A DNA stretch of 33,878 nt from NCBI GenBank assembly GCA_001564065.1, contig LKNA01000033.1, positions 1-33,878 on the forward strand. The letters run 5' to 3'. The translations under genes were made by a program, and so were the position numbers. The notes beneath the pieces are model-generated. The model ran no database searches. It was given only the letters and a program-made list of their open reading frames with translations, and was not told the origin of the DNA. Positions within the stretch are counted from its first letter, which is position 1; every line of letters starts with the position of its first letter. This stretch comes from Chitinophagaceae bacterium T5-Br10_B2g13. Its GTDB lineage: Bacteria > Bacteroidota > Rhodothermia > Balneolales > Balneolaceae. Shown here in pieces: positions 1 to 9,018 of the stretch.

Positions 1-1344
1 ACTGGCTCCCATGGCCGACATGAAATCGTATCCCATAAAACTCATGATGATAGAGCCGATTGCAAAAATGATGAAGTAGACCACAAAGAAGCCAAGAATA
101 TTTTTTAAAATGTTGGATTCAATTACCCGGTTGCCCAACCTTACAGGGATAACTGCTTGTGGATGAAGAATCTGCTTAAACTCACGTCCTACATTTTTCA
201 GGATGATTAAAATTCGAATCATTTTAATTCCACCCCCGGTTGAGCCGGCTGTACCTCCTGTAAAAAAGAGAAGGAAAAGTAAAAAAGAGGAGAATGGCAT
301 CCATAAGGCATAGTCATCTGTCCCGAATCCGGTAGTAGTTAAAATGGCTAAAACTTGGAATGAACCATAACGGAGTGCTTCTCCTAACTCGTAGTTATCA
401 ACGAGCCAAAGACCACCGGAAATCAGTACGATAAACAAGAGAGTTAGCAGGGAGTAGAATCGGAGCTCCCGGTTTTCGAAGAAACTTTTGGTATTACCGC
501 TCAATAGTCTGTAGTGCATGGCAAAGTTAATACCGGCCAGAAACATAAAAATAGTGATTACAACGTCAATATAGACAGAGTCAAATCCCGCTATGGAGTC
601 GTTTTTTGTTGAAAAACCACCGGTTGCCAAAGTTGAGAAAGCGTGATTTATAGCATCAAACCAATCCATGGAAGGGTGGACCCACAAGAGAAGGAATTGG
701 AAAAAAGTCATTCCTACATAGACTGACCAAAGAAGCAGTGCCGTTTCCTGAATTCGCGGAGTGAGTTTGTCAGATGTAGAACCGGAATATTCAGCTTTGT
801 AGAGCTGCATTCCTCCAATTCCAAGCAGGGGTAAGAGTGCCAGGGTTAATACAATAATTCCCATACCACCCAACCAGTGAGAGAGTGACCGCCAAAAAAG
901 CAAACTTTTATCAATCTCTTCGATGGCAGGGTTTTGTATCCCATCGCTTGTAACTCCTCCCAGAATGGTAGCTCCGGTGGTGCTGAGACCACTCATCGTT
1001 TCAAAAACGGCATCGGTATAGCTATGTAAAGTACCGGATAGCGTAAATGGAAACGCACCAATCAAAGATCCGACGAACCATGTCAGGGTAACAATCAGAA
1101 ATGCTTCGCGCATTCGCAGTTCATCTTGAGGTTTAAAGAAGTAGAAAAGTGCAGCCCCGATCAACATAGATGGGGCAGCAGTATAGAGAAATGCTGTCCA
1201 GGAAGGTTCGTTATATATAAGAGCAATGAAAAATGGAAAGAGTAGGGCAACTCCAAGAAAGAAGATCAGCCCTCCCATAATTCCTGATACGATTTTGAAA
1301 TCTATTCTGGGTCTGTTTGAGGTTTGATTCAACAGATCAATCAT
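1..1344 (-). CDS. trkH: Trk-type potassium uptake channel subunit TrkH, C-terminus cut by window edge
   Basis: I translated this frame by hand; it is open from the ATG at 1344 to the left edge, giving 448 residues without a stop. It is a polytopic membrane protein with pore-loop motifs typical of the TrkH/KtrB superfamily: a first loop with STTGATIL, a second with STLATGGFST, a third with LTTTGFGTDD, and a Gly-rich stretch (GGSAGSTGGGIK) before a basic cytoplasmic segment. The fourth pore loop and C-terminus lie outside the window. In this family each loop gives a glycine to the selectivity filter of a K+ channel in the inner membrane, gated by the RCK protein TrkA. Its start lies inside the end of trkA (8-base overlap), so the two are probably translationally coupled. 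I am confident of the family; Trk versus Ktr ion coupling cannot be read from sequence. Confidence 0.93.
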   Translation of the reverse strand, partial: MIDLLNQTSNRPRIDFKIVSGIMGGLIFFLGVALLFPFFIALIYNEPSWTAFLYTAAPSMLIGAALFYFFKPQDELRMREAFLIVTLTWFVGSLIGAFPFTLSGTLHSYTDAVFETMSGLSTTGATILGGVTSDGIQNPAIEEIDKSLLFWRSLSHWLGGMGIIVLTLALLPLLGIGGMQLYKAEYSGSTSDKLTPRIQETALLLWSVYVGMTFFQFLLLWVHPSMDWFDAINHAFSTLATGGFSTKNDSIAGFDSVYIDVVITIFMFLAGINFAMHYRLLSGNTKSFFENRELRFYSLLTLLFIVLISGGLWLVDNYELGEALRYGSFQVLAILTTTGFGTDDYALWMPFSSFLLFLLFFTGGTAGSTGGGIKMIRILIILKNVGREFKQILHPQAVIPVRLGNRVIESNILKNILGFFVVYFIIFAIGSIIMSFMGYDFMSAMGAS

Positions 1345-2689
1345 GGAAAAGTTCTTCTACTTTTTGGATGGCTCTAGGTTGAACAAACAAAATGACGCGA
1401 TCTCCTTTCTTGATGACCGAATTACCGGTTGCAATCTCCAGTTCATCGTTTTTAAGGAGTGCCCCTACAATCATTCCATGTGGAAAATTGATGGATTTGA
1501 GCGGACGATCAAGAATTTCGCAGTTTTTACCTGCTTCTACCTCTATGATCTCTGCATTAATACCGTGCAGTCCTTTAACCGTTAGCAAGTTGCCCTGACG
1601 AATATTTCGATGAATTTCATCGGTAGCGGCTGCTTTAACACTCACAATTGAATCGATTCCGATTGCTTGGCTGAGGGGCACATATTGTGATTTTGAGACC
1701 ATTGCAACAGTCTTTTTCACTTCAAGGTGTTTGGCCATAAGGGCAGAGATGATATTGGATTCCTCATCCTCAGTTACGGAGATAAACGCATCCATCTCCT
1801 GAATACCTTCAATGGCGAGCAGATTTGGATCGGTCGGATCTCCATTTAGAACCAGAACGTTGCGAAATTCAGATGCAAGGTGGTTTGCAATTTCCTTATC
1901 GGGTTCGATTAGTTTAATTTTCCAACTTTGATTATCGCTGCTCAGCTTTTTAGCAAGTATTCGGCCGACTTCATTACCACCGGCAATCATGATATTTCGA
2001 ATTCGTTCTTTCTCATGCCCCGTAGCTGCCGCTAACTTTTCTATTCCCTCTGTTTTAGATAAAACAAAAATATGATCAAGTGGCATGAGCTTATTTTGAC
2101 CGTCTGGAAGAATTGTTGTACCTCTGCGCGAAATTGCTACAATGCGGTAAATTTCATTCCGATACATAATTGCAAGTTCTCGCAGTGTTTTACCAACTAC
2201 TGGAGCATTTTTTTCAACTCTGATACCCACGAGCTGCATTCTACCGTTTGCTAAAGTAACTATATCGCTGGCTGAAGCACGTTTAATGAGCTGGTGAATT
2301 TCGGTAGCGGCACTCTCTTCCGGATGTATCAGAACGTCGATACCGAGCTCTGAGGGAGTAATAGGAGCATCTTTTTGGGAGAGTTCGTCATTCCGAACTC
2401 TGGCGATGGCAGATTTTACGCCAAGCCGTTTGGCCATCATGCATGCGATAATATTTACTTCGTCTACACTGGTGCAGGCAACCAGCATATCGGCACCTTT
2501 TACGCCAGCTTCAACCAGAGTATTTGGTGAAGTTGCATTCCCCTCAACGGTGAGTACATCCAAATTGTTTATAACACGCTGAAGGCATTTTACCCTCTCA
2601 TCCAATACGGTTACATCATGACGTTCTTCAGATAAAACTTTGCTGAGCTCAAAGCCAACTTCACCGGCACCTGCAATAATTATTTTCAA
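1337..2689 (-). CDS. trkA: Trk potassium transport regulatory NAD-binding protein TrkA
   Basis: This 450-residue protein is the cytosolic RCK regulator that binds nucleotide and gates TrkH. It is a tandem duplication. The first TrkA_N Rossmann domain begins at residue 1 with GAGEVG and has an acidic residue after the second strand (LDERV). A first TrkA_C domain follows at roughly 140-220. A second Rossmann domain starts near 232 with GGNEVG, followed by a second TrkA_C domain to the end. This double RCK layout and length are usual for TrkA, whereas KtrA has a single copy. The start is a TTG at 2689: no in-frame ATG gives a complete Rossmann strand, and MKIIIAGAG is exactly where the fold begins. 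The upstream gap to the deaminase gene (2690-2821) carries two overlapping Bacteroidota-like -7 boxes, so trkA-trkH probably has its own promoter. Confidence 0.95.
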   Translation of the reverse strand: MKIIIAGAGEVGFELSKVLSEERHDVTVLDERVKCLQRVINNLDVLTVEGNATSPNTLVEAGVKGADMLVACTSVDEVNIIACMMAKRLGVKSAIARVRNDELSQKDAPITPSELGIDVLIHPEESAATEIHQLIKRASASDIVTLANGRMQLVGIRVEKNAPVVGKTLRELAIMYRNEIYRIVAISRRGTTILPDGQNKLMPLDHIFVLSKTEGIEKLAAATGHEKERIRNIMIAGGNEVGRILAKKLSSDNQSWKIKLIEPDKEIANHLASEFRNVLVLNGDPTDPNLLAIEGIQEMDAFISVTEDEESNIISALMAKHLEVKKTVAMVSKSQYVPLSQAIGIDSIVSVKAAATDEIHRNIRQGNLLTVKGLHGINAEIIEVEAGKNCEILDRPLKSINFPHGMIVGALLKNDELEIATGNSVIKKGDRVILFVQPRAIQKVEELFHD

Positions 2690-2714
2690 AATGGAAAGAC
2701 TATTATTTGTACTT

Positions 2715-2748
2715 CAAACTTAGCAAAGTTAGAAATTTTTTCTGTCAA
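2715..2748 (-). promoter_or_regulatory. Candidate promoter of trkA-trkH
   Basis: Read on the minus strand, this 132-base gap contains two overlapping matches to the Bacteroidota -7 element TAnnTTTG: TAACTTTG at 2731-2724 and TAAGTTTG at 2722-2715. A TTG at 2748-2746 lies 23 bases ahead of the second box, at the long end of usual -33/-7 spacing. Initiation would fall about 20 bases before the TTG start codon of trkA. The match is by consensus only. Confidence 0.4.
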
Positions 2749-2821
2749 AGAGGAATTTACTCTAAAAGTTAAATTGAAAACGTACTGGGCCGAAGCAATT
2801 CGTATGCGTGTTATTGGTGTT

Positions 2822-3259
2822 TTATGCAAACTGTTGCAGTAGTTCCAGACATTTCTTTTCCATAACTCCGCCATGTGATGGCAGTTTATGGAAGCTATAT
2901 TTGCTGACATCTCTGCTTCTGATATTAATCTGATCCATTTTATCGGATATAGTCGGTATATCACAACCGTAGAATACTTGGTCAATCCTTGCCCAAATTG
3001 CAGCACTCATGCACATCGGGCAGGGTTCGCAAGTGGTGTAAAGCGTAAACCCGGACAGGTCTGTTTTCTTAAGCTGGCTGCATAATTTCCGAATCACCAT
3101 TACTTCTGCATGTGCGGTAGCATCGTGCAGTTCTTTGGTTTGATTGGCGGCGGTTACAAAAAGTTCATCTCCCATCGCCAGGGCAGCACCAAACGGGGTT
3201 TTGAACTTTTCAGCTTCTGCAATGGCAGCTCTCATGAATTCAATACTGGGAATAGCCAT
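2822..3259 (-). CDS. Nucleoside/guanine deaminase of the cytidine deaminase-like superfamily
   Basis: This 145-residue cytosolic zinc enzyme has the deaminase signature. HAE at residues 50-52 supplies a zinc-binding His and the proton-shuttling Glu; PCPMC at 79-83 supplies Cys80 and Cys83. The context around these motifs (DATAHAEV, LYTTCEPCPMC, AAIWARI, VFYGC) matches the guanine deaminase GuaD branch better than the tRNA adenosine deaminase TadA, which usually has HAEM and a Gly after the Cys pair. Guanine to xanthine is therefore the likeliest reaction, but TadA-like or other nucleobase substrates cannot be excluded. The gene begins 24 bases after the stop of the upstream S9 peptidase, so both may share a transcript. 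Confidence 0.85.
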   Translation of the reverse strand: MAIPSIEFMRAAIAEAEKFKTPFGAALAMGDELFVTAANQTKELHDATAHAEVMVIRKLCSQLKKTDLSGFTLYTTCEPCPMCMSAAIWARIDQVFYGCDIPTISDKMDQINIRSRDVSKYSFHKLPSHGGVMEKKCLELLQQFA

Positions 3260-3283
3260 ATACTTTCGGCGATTTGTTCTGAA

Positions 3284-5527
3284 TTATTTTAAATGTCTTT
3301 CCAGATAGTCTGTATACACTTTGTAGAGAAGAAGGTGGCTCTGCTCGTTATAGGCTATGCTGTGGTCTCCTTTAGGGTAGATTCTCAAATCTACATCTTT
3401 TCCTGCTTCGGTAAGTGCAGTTATTAGCTGCATGGTGTTTTGTATGTGAACAATTTCATCCATAGAGGAGTGGGCTATAAGCATGTTGGCTCTCAGTCTA
3501 CCGGCGTGATGCATCACAGAACTGTACCGATAGTTCTCCTCGTTTTCATCAGGAAATCCCATGTAGCGCTCACTGAAAATAGAATTATATAGTCTCCAGT
3601 CAGTCACAGGAGCTCCTACAAGGCTAACTTTAAAAGTTGTAGGATGCAGAACTGCCGTCAATGCAGCCATAAAGCCACCATAACTGTGTCCGCGAATGGC
3701 AATGCGATTTTCATCAATCCAGCTTCGGCGGGAAAGGTATCTTGCTGTTGTCGCATAATCTTCTGACTCAAGAACACCAAGCTTTTTATGAACAGCTTTT
3801 TTAAAGTCACGACCATATCCACTGCTACCCCGATTATTGATGTTGGCAATCACATAACCCTGTTGGGCCAGGTACTGTACCCAGGTGGACGTTTCAAACT
3901 CATTATAAACACCCTGTGAACCGGGGCCGCCATAAACCATCAGAACAAGTGGATAGGATTTATCAGGATCAAAATTGTGTGGACGAATGAGATATCCATC
4001 CAGCTTGGTGCCATTTAAAGAGGTGAATGAAAACATCTCCCGTGGTTGGTAAGCGTACTGCTCTAAATAGGTTATTACCGAACTGTTATCACCCAATACT
4101 TCAATCAAATCGCCTCCGTTTTGTGTGGTTCTGAGATCGACTCGGAGCGGAGTTTGCGTATTTGACCACCTGTCGATGTAGAACTTTCCATTTGGGCTTA
4201 CATTGAACTCATGGCGCCCGGAATTTTTTGAAATCTGAACTTTTTCAGATCCATCAAAACGAATAGAGTAGAGGTGCCGCTCCAATGGGCTTTTCTCTGT
4301 TGATGCGTAATAGATAACTTCTTCTTGAGAGTTAATTTCCAATAACTCAGTTACTTCCCAATCTCCATCTGTTATCTGATTGATTAGATTGCCATCATAG
4401 TCATATCGAAAAATATGGTTGAATCCTGTCCGGTCTGATATCCAGAAAAATTCATTCATATTACCCGGAAAGAAAAGATAGTCGTTTGCAGTGGTGAAAT
4501 AGTTATAGATATCAATCCAGCCTGTTTCGTAGCTCTCTTCAAGTACCAGTCTCTTCTCTTCTGAATTCACATTGTAAAAATAGAGCCTCATGTGATTTTG
4601 TTCTCTGTTCATCCAAACCACGGCAAGTTCTTCAGGGTTTGCCGTCCAGTAGATACGGGGTATCAATCCATTTTTACTATCCAGCTCAATCCACTGCTTG
4701 TTACCGGTCTCAATATTTATAATTCCGATTTTTACTTCGGGATTATTATCACCGGCCTTCGGGAAGGGGATGGTATTATAGGTTGGGTGAACTCCTTCGT
4801 AATTGCTTGAATTGAGTAATTTCACGTTACGTTCATCAGTCTGCCAAAAAGCTATATGCCGGCTGTCTTTACTCCACTTCCATGCTTTTGTTTTCTTGAA
4901 TACCTCTTCATAAACCCACGCAAAGCGACCATTGAAAAGATGCTTTTCAGACGAATGTGTTAACTGTATTTCCTCCCCGGTTTCAAGATTGTGTATAAAC
5001 ATCTCTCCGTTTTTGTGAAATCCTACTTTATTACCATCGGGGGATATCTGCGCATTGAAAGCCTGGTGAGCAATATGAGTAATTTCTTTGGAATCGACAT
5101 CATAATGATAGTATTCAGCCGAACCGGAGTAGCGGTAAACCGGCGAAAAATTGGTTTTAAAAAGAATGCTGGATTCATCTTCAGACCACTTGTAGTCCTC
5201 AAAATAGAACGGCATGGAAGTATGCGGAAAGGAGTGTTCTGCAGGATGAAACAGCAGAGTATCTTCTCCGGAAGTGAGATTACGAACTCTTATTTCGGGG
5301 GCAAAATGCTGAAGATTTCTCTCCAGGTATGAGTATCGATATCCATCACTAATCCATTGAACGTTTTTTGGTCCCTGATCACCTGTTAGCTGTCCGCTCG
5401 AAAAAAGAGCGTGCTGCAGACTTTGGTAGGTTCTTTTATCCTGAGCATAAGTATGTTGGAGGCTGAAAATCAGGCAGAAAAGACAAATGAGCAGAGATGT
5501 ATGGATTGGCTTAAAAACCGTTGTCAT
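3284..5527 (-). CDS. Secreted prolyl oligopeptidase family protein, dipeptidyl peptidase IV-like (S9B)
   Basis: The 747-residue protein begins with a Sec signal peptide (about 1-29, ending TYAQ). Residues about 50-490 form the DPPIV-type beta-propeller and about 500-747 the alpha/beta-hydrolase domain. The catalytic triad is visible: Ser615 in GHSYGG, Asp690 in SSMDE and His722 in GDHS. The propeller carries WVYEEVF with Glu207-Glu208, matching the double-Glu motif that in DPP4 binds the free N-terminus of the peptide. That supports a true dipeptidyl peptidase, releasing X-Pro or X-Ala dipeptides in the periplasm or at the outer membrane, rather than an oligopeptidase. Length is normal for the family. 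The ATG is supported by the signal peptide directly after it. The deaminase gene follows by 24 bases. Confidence 0.93.
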   Translation of the reverse strand: MTTVFKPIHTSLLICLFCLIFSLQHTYAQDKRTYQSLQHALFSSGQLTGDQGPKNVQWISDGYRYSYLERNLQHFAPEIRVRNLTSGEDTLLFHPAEHSFPHTSMPFYFEDYKWSEDESSILFKTNFSPVYRYSGSAEYYHYDVDSKEITHIAHQAFNAQISPDGNKVGFHKNGEMFIHNLETGEEIQLTHSSEKHLFNGRFAWVYEEVFKKTKAWKWSKDSRHIAFWQTDERNVKLLNSSNYEGVHPTYNTIPFPKAGDNNPEVKIGIINIETGNKQWIELDSKNGLIPRIYWTANPEELAVVWMNREQNHMRLYFYNVNSEEKRLVLEESYETGWIDIYNYFTTANDYLFFPGNMNEFFWISDRTGFNHIFRYDYDGNLINQITDGDWEVTELLEINSQEEVIYYASTEKSPLERHLYSIRFDGSEKVQISKNSGRHEFNVSPNGKFYIDRWSNTQTPLRVDLRTTQNGGDLIEVLGDNSSVITYLEQYAYQPREMFSFTSLNGTKLDGYLIRPHNFDPDKSYPLVLMVYGGPGSQGVYNEFETSTWVQYLAQQGYVIANINNRGSSGYGRDFKKAVHKKLGVLESEDYATTARYLSRRSWIDENRIAIRGHSYGGFMAALTAVLHPTTFKVSLVGAPVTDWRLYNSIFSERYMGFPDENEENYRYSSVMHHAGRLRANMLIAHSSMDEIVHIQNTMQLITALTEAGKDVDLRIYPKGDHSIAYNEQSHLLLYKVYTDYLERHLK

Positions 5528-5628
5528 AAAGCCTGTTGATTATATTCGAGGGATTAAAACCTTAAACCGTACCTTTTTTTTATTTCAATATGAGATAAGT
5601 AAGTAAAATTTCTGCTGATTTGGAAAAC

Positions 5629-7563
5629 TTACGCCTTCTGAGATGATATACTGTTTCGATTTAGAAGGCGGAGACCATTCAATACAACGAGGAGTGTACT
5701 CCCTTCGTGTCCGATTACTCCGATTGTTAACGGCAGGTCGATCAAAAATACACCGAATAGCAGCATTATAATCACGGCAAGACTAAATACAATATTTTGC
5801 CAAACCACTTTTTTGGCTTTTCTGGAGAGTTGAAGAAGATAGGGCAGCTTACTGAGATCATCACCCATCAGGACGATGTCGGCAGTTTCCAGTGCAACGT
5901 CTGTACCGGCTGCTCCCATGGCGATACCGAGATGGCTCGTGGCGAGGGCAGGTGCGTCATTAACTCCGTCACCTACCATGGCCACGGTACCAGATTTCTT
6001 CATTTTCTCAATCACCTCTACTTTTTGCTCGGGTAATAGATTGGCATGAACTTCGTCAATGCCCAGCTGTTTTGCGATAGCTTCAGCAACTCCCTGGTTA
6101 TCTCCGGTAAGCATGGCAATTTTTTTGATACCGTTTTTTTTGAGCTGCTCCAGGGCTTTTTTTGTTTCGGGACGGATCTGATCTGCCAGTGAAATCAATC
6201 CAATCGGGTCATTTTCTAAAACAACAAATACAACGGTTTTCCCCCCGTTACGAAGATCGGCAGCCTTGTCCCGGATTTCCTTATCCCAATGATCAATCTG
6301 TGCCTCAAACATTTTTTGGTTTCCTACGGACGCAGTTTTGTTCTTCCACTCTGCTTTCACTCCCTGGCCGGGTGTTGCCTGCATGTTTTCTACGCTATAG
6401 GGATCAATGTTAAGTTCCTTAGCCTTGTTAACTATGGCTTCGGCAAGGTGGTGTTCGGAGTGCATTTCGCAGCCGGCGGCAAGTGCAAGCAGCTGTTTCA
6501 CAGAATCTCCTTCAGTTTCAAACGAACCGGAGCTTTGGTTATAGGAGATCACATCTTCAACCTCAGGTTTACCCTGAGTGAGCGTTCCGGTCTTATCGAA
6601 TGCGATGGTGTCAATCTCTACGGTTTGTTCAACATGCACTCCCCCTTTAAAAAGAATGCCGCTTTTAGCGCCGTTGGCAATTGCAGATATGATGGATGCG
6701 GGTGTACTGATGATGAGTGCACAAGGGGATGCCACAACCAGAACAGTCATTGCACGGTAGAATGTAGGGTCAAAATCCTGACCGAATGCAAGCCACGGAA
6801 TAAAAATGAGCAGGATGACAGCTGTAATCACGGTGATGGCATAGCGTGGCTCAAACGTTTCCAGAAAGCGCTGGGTTTTTGCTTTATTTTTTTGAGCACT
6901 CTCTACAAGGTTAATAATTTTTGAGACGGTTGTATCTTTTGCAGGTTTACTTACCTCCAGCTCAATCACTCCATTTTCATTCAAAGTGGCTGCAAATACG
7001 GAATCCCCAATTTCTTTGGTAACCGGTATACTTTCACCGGTAATAGCAGATTGATCAACAGTAGTTTGTCCCTTAATTATATTTCCATCAATGGGGATGT
7101 GTTCGCCGGGTTTTACGATAACGGTGTCGCCTACCTTCAGCTCTTCGATCGGCACAAGCTCTTCCGAGCCATCCTCATTTCTGCGAAGTCCCTTTGATGG
7201 CCTAAGCTCAAGTAGTGAGTGTATGGCATTTCGGCTTCTGTCTAATGCATACGCTTCCAGTGCACCGCTTAACGAGAAAAGAAATAGAAGAGTTGCACCT
7301 TCTATCCACTCTCCAAGAATGGCTGCACCCAGGGCGGCGGCTATCATCAAAAAGTCGATATTCAGTTCAAATTTTTGAAGGCTCTCGAAAGTTTCAATTA
7401 CACCCTGGTAGCCTCCGGATGCATAAGAGATGAGATAGAAATAGATTGCAATATTTTGCGGTAAAAAAGATGTATGCTCCGCAAGAATACCCAGCACCAG
7501 CGATATTGCGCATATAGCGGTTAACCAAATTTCTCTTGAACCGTTGGTGTGGGAGTGAGCCAT
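5629..7563 (-). CDS. Heavy-metal P-type ATPase, P1B-4 subgroup (Co/Zn/Fe/Cd export)
   Basis: This 644-residue inner-membrane pump exports transition-metal cations using ATP. Visible elements are the actuator TGES at 175-178, the transmembrane metal-site motif SPC at 279-281, the phosphorylation site DKTGT with Asp323, TGDN and GDGVNDAP hinge motifs in the cytoplasmic domain, and HEGST at 619-623 in the last membrane helix. SPC together with HEGS/T defines the P1B-4 subgroup (CoaT, CtpD, PfeT and CzcP types), as opposed to CPC in copper or zinc pumps. There is no N-terminal heavy-metal-associated CxxC domain, which is usual for P1B-4; only a short His-containing start (MAHSH) precedes the first helix. 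The metal cannot be assigned among Co, Zn, Fe and Cd. It stands alone, 101 bases ahead of the S9 peptidase gene. Confidence 0.94.
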   Translation of the reverse strand: MAHSHTNGSREIWLTAICAISLVLGILAEHTSFLPQNIAIYFYLISYASGGYQGVIETFESLQKFELNIDFLMIAAALGAAILGEWIEGATLLFLFSLSGALEAYALDRSRNAIHSLLELRPSKGLRRNEDGSEELVPIEELKVGDTVIVKPGEHIPIDGNIIKGQTTVDQSAITGESIPVTKEIGDSVFAATLNENGVIELEVSKPAKDTTVSKIINLVESAQKNKAKTQRFLETFEPRYAITVITAVILLIFIPWLAFGQDFDPTFYRAMTVLVVASPCALIISTPASIISAIANGAKSGILFKGGVHVEQTVEIDTIAFDKTGTLTQGKPEVEDVISYNQSSGSFETEGDSVKQLLALAAGCEMHSEHHLAEAIVNKAKELNIDPYSVENMQATPGQGVKAEWKNKTASVGNQKMFEAQIDHWDKEIRDKAADLRNGGKTVVFVVLENDPIGLISLADQIRPETKKALEQLKKNGIKKIAMLTGDNQGVAEAIAKQLGIDEVHANLLPEQKVEVIEKMKKSGTVAMVGDGVNDAPALATSHLGIAMGAAGTDVALETADIVLMGDDLSKLPYLLQLSRKAKKVVWQNIVFSLAVIIMLLFGVFLIDLPLTIGVIGHEGSTLLVVLNGLRLLNRNSISSQKA

Positions 7564-7794
7564 CTGTTTATTTTTTTCAAAAAAATGAACCGTATCCGAA
7601 GTAAGTTAACGTGTATATATGAAAATAATGTAAGCAGTTACAGGTAATTAAACATGATAAGAAGCAGTAACATCCTTAATTTAAGTAAATAATAAAAGAG
7701 CACTCAGCCGGCTCCCGAATGCAAATAAAGATAAATTCGGACGGGTACCGGGACGGCAAATACTTAATAAAATTTTAGGGTAATTATTTTTAAA

Positions 7795-8829
7795 ATGGGA
7801 CAGAATCAAATAGTAAAAAAAATACTGTTAATCACAGCATTTGTAACTCTTTTCGGTTCAGGACTAGCAGCACAGGATAGCGGTTCAACACTTCTCGAAC
7901 AGTATGAAGAGCGCCTTAAAACGGATGAGTTTAATGTAATTATGCTGCTTCAGTCAACGGCAGACTTTTCATTTAAAGATGATGATTTTAATGGCGGCCG
8001 GCAGTTCGGAATGGGGGCAAACCTACTGGACTTTAAGGGCAGCTTACCCAATAATTTTTCATACAGACTTCAGCTGCAGTTAAACCGCACCCCCGCAATT
8101 CTTGATGGACAGGTAGGGTATAGATTTTCCGATCAGTTTAGGGTAATTGCGGGTTCCATGAAGCCTGCGCTGAGCGTGGATCTAGATCCAAGTCCGGCAA
8201 GCACGGATATGATTGATCGTGCACGCCTGGTTGGTTCAATGATGAATGTGAGGGAAATCGGACTTTCTTTTCTGGGCGACTTCGAAAACTTTTACTACCG
8301 TGCCGGTCTGTACAACGGTAACGGGCTGAATGCCGGAAATGACAATCGGTTTCAGTACACTGCCAGAGTTGGATTCAAGACTGAAACAGGATCCGAAGGA
8401 GAGCTGGATATTGGCGTTAATAGTTCATTGAATAGAACAGAGCAAGAAACTGTGGGAAATAGCGGCCTGATTTCTGCAGGTGACAGAGTTCTTTATGGAT
8501 TCTATCTGATCTACGACAGCGACTCTATTTTTGGTACCATTGAATTTTTAGAAACTCAATTTGAACTGGACGGCGCAGGGGATGACGAAACGATTTCCGG
8601 CTTCTATGCTACAGTAGGGAATCAAGTGACGGAAAAGAGTCAGTTATTGTTACGCTGGGATCGGTTGGCATACAGCCTATCACCTATTCCTACGTCCGAT
8701 CAGCTTATTGTTGGCTGGAACTACCAGGTTAATCAATTGGTGAGCTTTCAGCTAAATGGAATCTATCAGGTGAATGACGGTGTGGATGATCAGCTGGGAG
8801 TATCAACTAATTTCCAGTTCTATTTTTAA
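7795..8829 (+). CDS. Outer-membrane porin, OprO/OprP-like, copy 1
   Basis: This 344-residue protein has a signal peptide (about 1-26, cut after GLAA or AAQ) and then alternating beta-barrel strands ending in the C-terminal aromatic FQFYF expected of outer-membrane proteins. The central block resembles the phosphate-selective porin O/P family: GGRQFGMG, strands with DGQVGYRFSDQFRV, a segment with PSPASTD, an RARLVGSMM stretch and YRAGLYNGNG. It should be a passive channel for small anions or nutrients, but selectivity cannot be read from the sequence. The next gene is a close paralogue and the two almost certainly arose by tandem duplication. The 231-base upstream gap (7564-7794) separates it from the divergent metal ATPase and must hold both promoters; I find no convincing promoter boxes there. 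Confidence 0.85.
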   Translation: MGQNQIVKKILLITAFVTLFGSGLAAQDSGSTLLEQYEERLKTDEFNVIMLLQSTADFSFKDDDFNGGRQFGMGANLLDFKGSLPNNFSYRLQLQLNRTPAILDGQVGYRFSDQFRVIAGSMKPALSVDLDPSPASTDMIDRARLVGSMMNVREIGLSFLGDFENFYYRAGLYNGNGLNAGNDNRFQYTARVGFKTETGSEGELDIGVNSSLNRTEQETVGNSGLISAGDRVLYGFYLIYDSDSIFGTIEFLETQFELDGAGDDETISGFYATVGNQVTEKSQLLLRWDRLAYSLSPIPTSDQLIVGWNYQVNQLVSFQLNGIYQVNDGVDDQLGVSTNFQFYF

Positions 8830-8961
8830 AAATGAAGAGTACTTACTCGTAATACAATTGATGAAACATTGGAACACAATGACTTGTTTTCGATAAACAA
8901 ATCACACTAACCAGGTAACATGTTTTCATTATCGAGAGATAAAGGTTGCCTATGTTTAAGA

Positions 8962-8992
8962 TTGAAGATTACAAGACGATAAAGTATCTTCG
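8962..8992 (+). promoter_or_regulatory. Candidate promoter of porin copy 2
   Basis: TTG at 8962-8964, a 20-base spacer, then TATCTTCG at 8985-8992: one mismatch from TAnnTTTG. The arrangement has the same spacing as the much better candidate ahead of tRNA-Gln. Initiation would lie about 20 bases before the ATG at 9019. It suggests that the second porin can be expressed independently of the first. Confidence 0.4.
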
Positions 8993-9018
8993 CGAAATCC
9001 ATCAAAATTTAATTCGTT

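Noticed and set aside
2686-3006. Open frame of 106 codons on the minus strand between trkA and the deaminase gene
   Set aside because: It overlaps the end of the conserved deaminase in another frame and its translation shows no protein-like pattern.
6289-6924. Open frame of 211 codons on the plus strand inside the metal ATPase gene
   Set aside because: It is antisense to a clearly conserved P-type ATPase and its translation has no recognisable domain; long shadow frames are expected here.
8833-8845. Short palindrome GAGTACTTACTC after porin copy 1 as a terminator
   Set aside because: Only a 5-bp stem with a 2-base loop and no T run.
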